Of a stretch of DNA of 64,000 nt, positions 57,327 to 64,000 are shown one piece after another. Source of the stretch: Mycolicibacterium sp. 018/SC-01/001 (GTDB lineage Bacteria; Actinomycetota; Actinomycetes; Mycobacteriales; Mycobacteriaceae); the NCBI RefSeq assembly GCF_007096635.1, contig NZ_VKAA01000002.1:124001-188000 (forward strand). Reading direction: 5' to 3'. A program made the translations under genes and the position numbers. Position 1 is the first letter of the stretch. Every line of letters starts with the position of its first letter. The notes below the pieces were generated by a model that was not told the origin of the DNA, made no database searches, and saw nothing but the letters and a program-made list of their open reading frames with translations.

Positions 57327-58703
57327 ATGAGCAAGCCAATCAAGCAGATTCACCTCGCGGCGCACTTCCCCGGCGTCAACAACACCACCGTGTGGAGCGA
57401 TCCGGCATCGGGCAGCCACATCGAGTTCGACTCCTTCGTGCACTTCGCTCGAACCGCCGAGCGGGGCAAGTTTGACTTCATGTTCCTGGCCGAGGGGCTG
57501 CGGCTGCGAGAGCAGGCGGGCGCGATCTACGACCTGGACGTCGTCGGCCGCCCCGACACGTTCACGGTACTGGCCGCGCTGGCCGCGGTCACCGAACGGC
57601 TCGGCCTCACCGGCACGATCAACTCGACCTTCAACGAACCGTATGACGTCGCACGACAGTTCGCGACCCTGGACCACCTGTCCGACGGCAGAGCGGGCTG
57701 GAATGTCGTCACGTCGTGGGATGCGTTCACCGGGGAGAACTTCCGCCGCGGCGGCTTCCTCGCCGAAGACCAGCGCTACACGCGGGCCGAGAGTTTCCTG
57801 GCGGCCGCAGAAACGCTGTTCGACTCGTGGCGCGGCGACGAGATCATCGCCGACAAAGATCGCGGGACGTTCCTGACCGATCAGCGAGCCGGCGAATTCG
57901 CCTATCGCGACGATCATTTCGACATCGCAGGCCGATTCAACGTCCCCAGGAGCCCGCAGGGCCGACCGGTGATCTTCCAGGCCGGCGACTCCGACCAGGG
58001 CCGCGAGTTCGCCGCGGCGAGTGCCGACGCCATCTTCTCCCGGCACGGCACCCTCACCGACGGCCAACGATTCTTCACCGATGTCAAGCGGCGGATGGCG
58101 AAGTACCACCGTCTGGAGCACGAGCTGCTCATCCTGCCCGCCGCGACCTTCGTCCTCGGAGACACCGACGCCGAAGCCGCCGACATCGCCCACGACGTGC
58201 GGCTGGCGCAGGTCTCACCCGCGACCGCGATCAAGTTCCTCGAACAACTGTGGAATCGCGACCTCTCCGATCACGACCCCGACGGACCGTTGCCGTCGGT
58301 GGACCCGGTGGTGGGCGAGAACACGATCGCGCGCGGACGGGCCAGTGTGCGCATGTACCGCGATCCGATCGCCACCGCCAACGAGTGGCGCGCCAGAGCC
58401 GAGGCCGAGAACCTGACCACTCGAGAGTTGATCATCGAGGTCACCGGGCGGCAGAACTTCGTCGGGTCCCCGCAGACCATCGCCGCGTCGATCAATGACC
58501 TGGTGCAGTCCGACGCCAGTGACGGATTCATCCTGGTTCCTCACGTGACGCCCGGCGGGCTCGACCCCTTCGTGGACACCGTCGTCCCGCTGCTGCAGGA
58601 ACAGGGAGTGTTCCGGGAGGACTACGAGGGCACCACCCTGCGTGATCACCTCGGGCTCGGCGCCCGTCAGCGGCGGGCCCACTCCTCGGCGAGCAACTCA
58701 TAG
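57327..58703 (+). CDS. NtaA/SnaA/DszA-family flavin monooxygenase
   Basis: 458 residues. Family segments: KQIHLAAHFPGVNNTTVWSDP, FDFMFLAEGLRLRE, GTINSTFNEPYDVARQFATLDHLSDGRAGWNVVTSWD, FGDIAGRF-type FNVPRSPQGRPVIFQAGDS, and GFILVPHVTPGGLDPFVDTVVPLLQEQG. Oxidises a substrate with O2 and reduced FMN. Nineteen bases after the first LLM gene, so the two likely act on the same or successive substrates. Its 3' end overlaps the convergent LLM gene by 37 bases. Confidence 0.88.
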   Translation: MSKPIKQIHLAAHFPGVNNTTVWSDPASGSHIEFDSFVHFARTAERGKFDFMFLAEGLRLREQAGAIYDLDVVGRPDTFTVLAALAAVTERLGLTGTINSTFNEPYDVARQFATLDHLSDGRAGWNVVTSWDAFTGENFRRGGFLAEDQRYTRAESFLAAAETLFDSWRGDEIIADKDRGTFLTDQRAGEFAYRDDHFDIAGRFNVPRSPQGRPVIFQAGDSDQGREFAAASADAIFSRHGTLTDGQRFFTDVKRRMAKYHRLEHELLILPAATFVLGDTDAEAADIAHDVRLAQVSPATAIKFLEQLWNRDLSDHDPDGPLPSVDPVVGENTIARGRASVRMYRDPIATANEWRARAEAENLTTRELIIEVTGRQNFVGSPQTIAASINDLVQSDASDGFILVPHVTPGGLDPFVDTVVPLLQEQGVFREDYEGTTLRDHLGLGARQRRAHSSASNS

Positions 58704-59767
58704 GACCGCAGCCGGTCGCGATGTCGGTGGGTGATCGTGGTGATCACCAGTTCGTCCGCCGACGTGGCGTCACGCAGCCGCTCCAGGTGATCGGCGACCT
58801 GCGCTGCCGTGCCGACGAACTGCGTCGCGATCCGGTCGGCGACCAGGGCGCGGTCCGACTCGCTCCACGTGTGCCGACGAGCCTCGTCGGGGGTCGGATA
58901 CGGAATGGCCCCTTCGGCGGTGCGGATGCTGCGAACCCACAGCCCGTATCCGGTTGCCAGCTCGCGAGCCGTCGCCTCGTCGTCGGCCACGACGACATCC
59001 GCGGACACGCTGACGTACGGCCGGGCCAATTCCGCCGACGGCGTGAAGGCCGCCCGGTAGCCGTCGACCGCATCGAGTACACCGGCCGGGGCCACGTGGT
59101 AGTTCGCGGCGAAGCGAAGTCCGTTGCGACCCGCGACGTTCGCGCTCTCACCCCCGCTGCTGCCCAGAATCCAGAGTTCGAGTCGCGCACCCTCACCCGG
59201 CACGACGTGAGCACGGTCGCCCTCGGCCGACTGGTACGTGCCCGACAGGAGGGCGAGGACATCGTCGATCAGGTCGCCGTAGTCCTGCGGTTGCGCGCCG
59301 GGGAGCTGGAGCAGCCGCTTCTGCATCGCGAATCGCGTTGACGTCAGCATCGCCTCAGGATTGAACGGCTCAGGGATCACGAGCCCGTCGGCGCGGCGGC
59401 CCGCGGTGCGGGGCGGTTCAGCCGGGGGCCTGCCGCCCGACCGGCCCAGCCCCAGATCGAAGCGCCCGGGATACCCCGCGTCGAGCAGGCCGAACTCCTC
59501 GACGGCCGACAGCGCGGAGCGATGACCCATCTGAAGCGCCGCCGACCCGAGCCGGATCGTCGAGGTGTTGGCCGCCGCCATCGCCAGCAGCACGACCGGC
59601 GAGGTGCCGGCGAGCCCGGGATTGAGATGGTGCTCGGCGAACCAGTAGCGGGTGTACCCCCACCGCTCGGCGTGCCGTGCGAGATCGATGGTGTTGCGCA
59701 GCGCGTCAGCCGCCGTCGAACCCGAGGAGATGGGCACGAGGTCCAGGACGGTCAGCGGCGTGGTCAT
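58667..59767 (-). CDS. LLM-class flavin-dependent oxidoreductase (single-component type)
   Basis: 366 residues of the MsnO8-like LLM group: VLDLVPISSGSTAADALRNTIDLARHAERWGYTRYWFAEHH, RLGSAALQMGHRSALSAVEEFGLLD, RFDLGLGRSGG, LWILGSSGGESANVAGRNGLRFAANYHV. No partner reductase nearby. It is on the opposite strand to the other two LLM genes and shares 37 bases of 3' coding overlap with one of them. Substrate unknown. Confidence 0.86.
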   Translation of the reverse strand: MTTPLTVLDLVPISSGSTAADALRNTIDLARHAERWGYTRYWFAEHHLNPGLAGTSPVVLLAMAAANTSTIRLGSAALQMGHRSALSAVEEFGLLDAGYPGRFDLGLGRSGGRPPAEPPRTAGRRADGLVIPEPFNPEAMLTSTRFAMQKRLLQLPGAQPQDYGDLIDDVLALLSGTYQSAEGDRAHVVPGEGARLELWILGSSGGESANVAGRNGLRFAANYHVAPAGVLDAVDGYRAAFTPSAELARPYVSVSADVVVADDEATARELATGYGLWVRSIRTAEGAIPYPTPDEARRHTWSESDRALVADRIATQFVGTAAQVADHLERLRDATSADELVITTITHRHRDRLRSYELLAEEWARR

Positions 59768-59786
59768 ACGGCGAACACGGGGCGCG

Positions 59787-60068
59787 TCACATCGCAGCGA
59801 GCAGCACGCCGCCCGCCAGCACCACGACCGCGGCGAGCAGCAGCGTCAGCCACGCCCACGTCGCCGGCATCCCCGCCGATACAGACGCCTCGGCGATCAG
59901 CCACGGTGTCGTCGGGTCCTCCACCTTCGCGACCGTAATCGTGTGACAGGCAATCAGACAGCCGGCGCCGTTGTCACGTGCGTTGAGATGGCACGAAAAG
60001 CGTTGCGGTACAGCCGGTGTGATGGTCCGCCACTTTAGATCGCGCTGCGCGAATCCCCGCCGTCGCAC
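59787..60068 (-). CDS. Hypothetical small membrane protein (start uncertain)
   Basis: 93 residues from GTG 60068; the true start may be further in. Only the C-terminus looks protein-like: TTPWLIAEASVSAGMPATWAWL then one helix LLLAAVVVLAGGVLLAAM. The first ~45 residues are basic and cysteine/histidine-containing without recognisable pattern. This reading frame is the only candidate in the 308 bases between the LLM start and the next lipoprotein stop. Low confidence. Confidence 0.35.
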   Translation of the reverse strand: MRRRGFAQRDLKWRTITPAVPQRFSCHLNARDNGAGCLIACHTITVAKVEDPTTPWLIAEASVSAGMPATWAWLTLLLAAVVVLAGGVLLAAM

Positions 60069-60075
60069 ACCCCCG

Positions 60076-60714
60076 TCATGTTCGGTCGGCGTTCTTGGCC
60101 ATCTGCGCCACGACGGTGAAGGCCTCGTTGGTCACGTTCGGGCCGCACACCATCGCCTCGACGACCGTCGCGACGGCAACGGCCATCGCGTGCTGACACT
60201 TCTCCCCCACGCGATCCGATCGTGTCGCGCGCTGTGTGGGGATGCCATCGGCGGCCTCCACCGGCTCGAGCCGCCACGTGGCCGGTGCGTTGCCGCCGGT
60301 CGTGACCGCAACGTCGACGCACACATCCCACGACAGCTTCGACATGTCGAGGATGTGCTGGGCTCCCGTGGCCGAGCGCACGACCACGACGCTCTGGTCC
60401 ACCGATCCGGCGGGCGACCCGGACGATCTGGTGATCACCGCGGTCGGACCGGCGTCCCGGTACAGATTGCGATCCGCGATGCCGACCGTCTGCACACACC
60501 CCGGCGGCCTGGTTCCCTTCGCGAGTTCGTCGCTGAACTCTTTGACATCAGGATCGCTGTGAAAACCACTGGTGTGCAACAGGTCGTCGAGTTGGACATC
60601 ACTGAGCAACACCGACTCCAGCCCGCCGGACGGGGCGGGCACCGCGGTGCCCTCGACACCCCCGCCGCATCCGGTGACGAAGACGGTCAGTGCGACCACC
60701 AGTGCGCGTCGCAC
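60076..60714 (-). CDS. PknH-type sensor-domain lipoprotein (third copy)
   Basis: 212 residues. Signal peptide MRRALVVALTVFVTGCGG with lipobox FVTGC. Sensor-family features: PPGCVQTVGIADRNLYRDAGPTAVI, VDQSVVVVRSATGAQHIL, WDVCVDVAVTT and VGEKCQHAMAVAVATVVEAMVCG with four cysteines in the family spacing. Ends the lepA-proximal block, six bases downstream of the lepA stop, so it may be co-transcribed with lepA. Ligand unknown. Confidence 0.8.
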   Translation of the reverse strand: MRRALVVALTVFVTGCGGGVEGTAVPAPSGGLESVLLSDVQLDDLLHTSGFHSDPDVKEFSDELAKGTRPPGCVQTVGIADRNLYRDAGPTAVITRSSGSPAGSVDQSVVVVRSATGAQHILDMSKLSWDVCVDVAVTTGGNAPATWRLEPVEAADGIPTQRATRSDRVGEKCQHAMAVAVATVVEAMVCGPNVTNEAFTVVAQMAKNADRT

Positions 60715-60720
60715 CCGCAG

Positions 60721-62562
<1,842 letters not shown>

Positions 62563-62662
62563 GGAATTTCTCCTGGTGAGCGCGATACGGGTACCGGAAA
62601 CGGCCAGTCCAGAGTAACGAGCACCCGCCCGCGCGACACAATCGAGCGCCAGGGAGACCGCC

Positions 62663-62668
62663 TACAGT
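62663..62668 (+). promoter_or_regulatory. -10 box TACAGT, leaderless promoter of the PemK-like gene
   Basis: TACAGT ends exactly six bases before the ATG at 62675, placing the predicted transcription start on the start codon. The gene is divergent from lepA. Confidence 0.55.
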
Positions 62669-62674
62669 GGGGTC

Positions 62675-63286
62675 ATGGCGTCATCGTCCTCGCCCTTCAA
62701 GACATTCCAGAGGCTGGTGTTCTCCGAAGCTCCCAAGCTGGTCCGGCACATCCAGCGATCGGAGTCTCTGCAGCGCGGTATCCAGCAGGGCATCCAGTAC
62801 GGACTCCAGCAGGGCCTGCGCCTGGGTCTCGAGGTGATCGGGGGCACGCAGAACACGCCGGTCCCCGCGTTGCCGGCCGGCCGGCCGGTGTCCAACACGT
62901 TCGTGCCGACCGCGCATCGTGCGCGCAGGGTCGTCTACGCGCCGGATCTGGACGGCCGCGCCGACCCGGGCGAGATCGTGTGGACCTGGGTGGTCTACGA
63001 GGACGATCCGACGCGCGGGAAGGACCGGCCTGTGCTGGTGGTCGGGCGGGATCGCGACACGCTGCTGGGGCTGATGCTGTCCAGCCAGGACCATCACCGC
63101 GGCGACCCCAACTGGATCGGCATCGGTAGTGGCACGTGGGACTACGAGGGCCGGGCCAGCTGGGTGCGCCTCGACCGGGTCCTCGACGTGCCCGAGGAGG
63201 GCATCCGGCGCGAGGGAGCCATTCTCGAGCGCACGACGTTCGAGGCGGTGGCGGCCCGCCTGCGCGCCGATTTCAGCTGGAGTTGA
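62675..63286 (+). CDS. PemK/MazF-like protein with amphipathic N-terminus (Rv2405-like)
   Basis: 203 residues. The C-terminal ~120 residues resemble the PemK/MazF fold: DPGEIVWTWVVYEDDPTRGKDRPVLVVGRD, LMLSSQDHHRG, DRVLDVPEEGIRREGAILERTTFEAV. The N-terminal ~80 residues are an extension with amphipathic repeats (LQRGIQQGIQYGLQQGLRLGLEV) and no toxin counterpart. No antitoxin gene is adjacent. It may be an RNase or an RNA-binding relative. Leaderless promoter upstream. Equivalent to Rv2405. Confidence 0.8.
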   Translation: MASSSSPFKTFQRLVFSEAPKLVRHIQRSESLQRGIQQGIQYGLQQGLRLGLEVIGGTQNTPVPALPAGRPVSNTFVPTAHRARRVVYAPDLDGRADPGEIVWTWVVYEDDPTRGKDRPVLVVGRDRDTLLGLMLSSQDHHRGDPNWIGIGSGTWDYEGRASWVRLDRVLDVPEEGIRREGAILERTTFEAVAARLRADFSWS

Positions 63287-63291
63287 CCCCG

Positions 63292-63352
63292 GCGAGCAGA
63301 CGCGAACTCGAGTGGACACGCCGTAAAAGTGGTCGAGTTTGTGTCTGCTCGC
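63292..63352. repeat. Palindromic REP-like element between convergent genes (second copy)
   Basis: Left arm GCGAGCAGACGCGAACTCGA (63292-63311) and right arm TCGAGTTTGTGTCTGCTCGC (63333-63352) are complementary at 18 of 20 positions. The centre carries, on the minus strand, CGGCGTGTCC. It fills the gap between the PemK-like stop (63286) and the GNAT stop (63361), like its relative at 17617-17679. Confidence 0.75.
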
Positions 63353-63360
63353 GGGGGTAA

Positions 63361-63966
63361 TCAGCGCGGCGCGCGCCACATCTGCCACATCGTTGGTCCG
63401 CCGCCGGGGACGACGAGCTCGCCGGTGACCTCGAAGCCGAAGCGCAGGTAGTACGGCACGTTCGACTCCTTGGTCGACTCCAGGTACGCCGGCGCGCCCT
63501 CGGCGTCGCAGCGGTCCAGCCGCGAGCGCATCAGGGCGTTGCCGAAGCCGGCGCCCCGCACGTCGGGGTCGCTGCCGATGACGGCGAGATACCAGTGCGG
63601 CTCCTCGGGGTGGTGGCGCTTCATCAGCTCGGAGACCTCCATGCCGCGTTTGGACTGGCCCCGCATCGCCAGCAGGAACGTCGGCATCATCGCCAGGTCC
63701 TCGCGGGCGGTCGTCTTCCACCGCCCCGGCGGGTCCCACAGTGCGGCAGCACCCACCCGACCATCCCCGCTCGCGATGTCGACGGCGTCGCCGGCGAGGA
63801 AGTGGTGCCGGGTCATCGCCGCGAAGATGCGCGGCAGCGCGGCGGCCCGCCGCGTGTCGTCGGGCATCATCCACTGCATCACCGGGTCGTCGAGGAACGC
63901 CCGCCCGAGCACGCGCGACAACGACTTCACATCCGATCGGCGAGCCACGGTGACGTCGATGCTCAC
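63361..63966 (-). CDS. GNAT-family N-acetyltransferase
   Basis: 201 residues. GNAT features: acetyl-CoA loop around WYLAVIGSDPDVRGAGFGNALM (the Q/RxxGxG/A-type region as RGAGFG), then LESTKESNVPYYLRFGFEVTGEL. Substrate not recognisable; similar mycobacterial proteins are annotated only as acetyltransferases. ATG at 63966. Convergent with the PemK-like gene across the palindromic element. Confidence 0.83.
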   Translation of the reverse strand: MSIDVTVARRSDVKSLSRVLGRAFLDDPVMQWMMPDDTRRAAALPRIFAAMTRHHFLAGDAVDIASGDGRVGAAALWDPPGRWKTTAREDLAMMPTFLLAMRGQSKRGMEVSELMKRHHPEEPHWYLAVIGSDPDVRGAGFGNALMRSRLDRCDAEGAPAYLESTKESNVPYYLRFGFEVTGELVVPGGGPTMWQMWRAPR

Positions 63967-64000
63967 CGGAAAAACCCTACGCGGCGGTGCCGATCCGCAG

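Overview
The window is high-GC, densely packed DNA from a mycobacterium, most likely a fast-growing Mycolicibacterium-type species. Gene content and order follow the M. tuberculosis stretch around Rv2314c to Rv2405 as I remember it: the tldD/pmbA pair, fused ECF transporter, lppP, dnaG-dgt, glyS, smtB-zur, uppS, recO, amiA2, era, ybeY, phoH, rsmE, dnaJ2, hrcA, hemW, nirA-cysH-che1, cysA-cysW-cysT-subI, GH15 trehalase, lepA and the Rv2405-like gene. The PE/PPE genes and mycobactin cluster that M. tuberculosis has in this stretch are absent. No prophage, insertion sequence, CRISPR array or rRNA was seen; the only RNA gene is one tRNA-Asn.

Layout. 1-12.5 kb: peptidase pair, ECF transporter with a divergent MarR regulator and MFS exporter, VIT1-like membrane protein, acyl-CoA oxidase-like enzyme, LppP, an immunity-like protein, a DHFR-fold reductase, tRNA-Asn and small membrane or secreted proteins. 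12.5-34.4 kb: conserved housekeeping core for replication priming (dnaG), dNTP control (dgt), glycyl-tRNA, zinc sensing (smtB-zur), polyprenyl synthesis (uppS), repair (recO), ribosome maturation (era, ybeY, rsmE), heat shock (dnaJ2, hrcA) and the radical-SAM protein hemW. 34.5-47 kb: a sulfur island. It holds sulfite reductase, APS reductase and sirohydrochlorin chelatase on the plus strand; two CNNM-CBS membrane proteins; a cst-like persulfide detoxification module (persulfide dioxygenase/rhodanese, TauE exporter, CstR-type repressor) with three copies of one operator; and the sulfate ABC importer on the minus strand. Both sulfur-acquisition operons are preceded by short leaderless reading frames ending in a run of cysteine codons, which fits cysteine-responsive attenuation. 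47-60.7 kb: more variable material, with GH15 trehalase, a LysR-SDR pair, an APC permease, three sensor-type lipoproteins, a WhiB gene overlapping a glutamine-synthetase-like gene, and three LLM flavin monooxygenases. 60.7-64 kb: lepA, a PemK/MazF-like protein and a GNAT acetyltransferase.

The signals most worth a second look are: (1) lepA has no ATG, GTG or TTG that keeps its GTP-binding P-loop and appears to start at ATT behind a good Shine-Dalgarno sequence; (2) the two polycysteine leader ORFs; (3) the cst-like module with its repeated 16-bp palindrome; (4) a family of palindromic elements at gene ends sharing a CGGCGTGT core; (5) a perfect MarR palindrome abutting its own gene's start and an SmtB palindrome between the -35 and -10 of smtB. 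Many genes have a TANNNT -10 box 6-8 nt before the start codon, implying leaderless transcripts.
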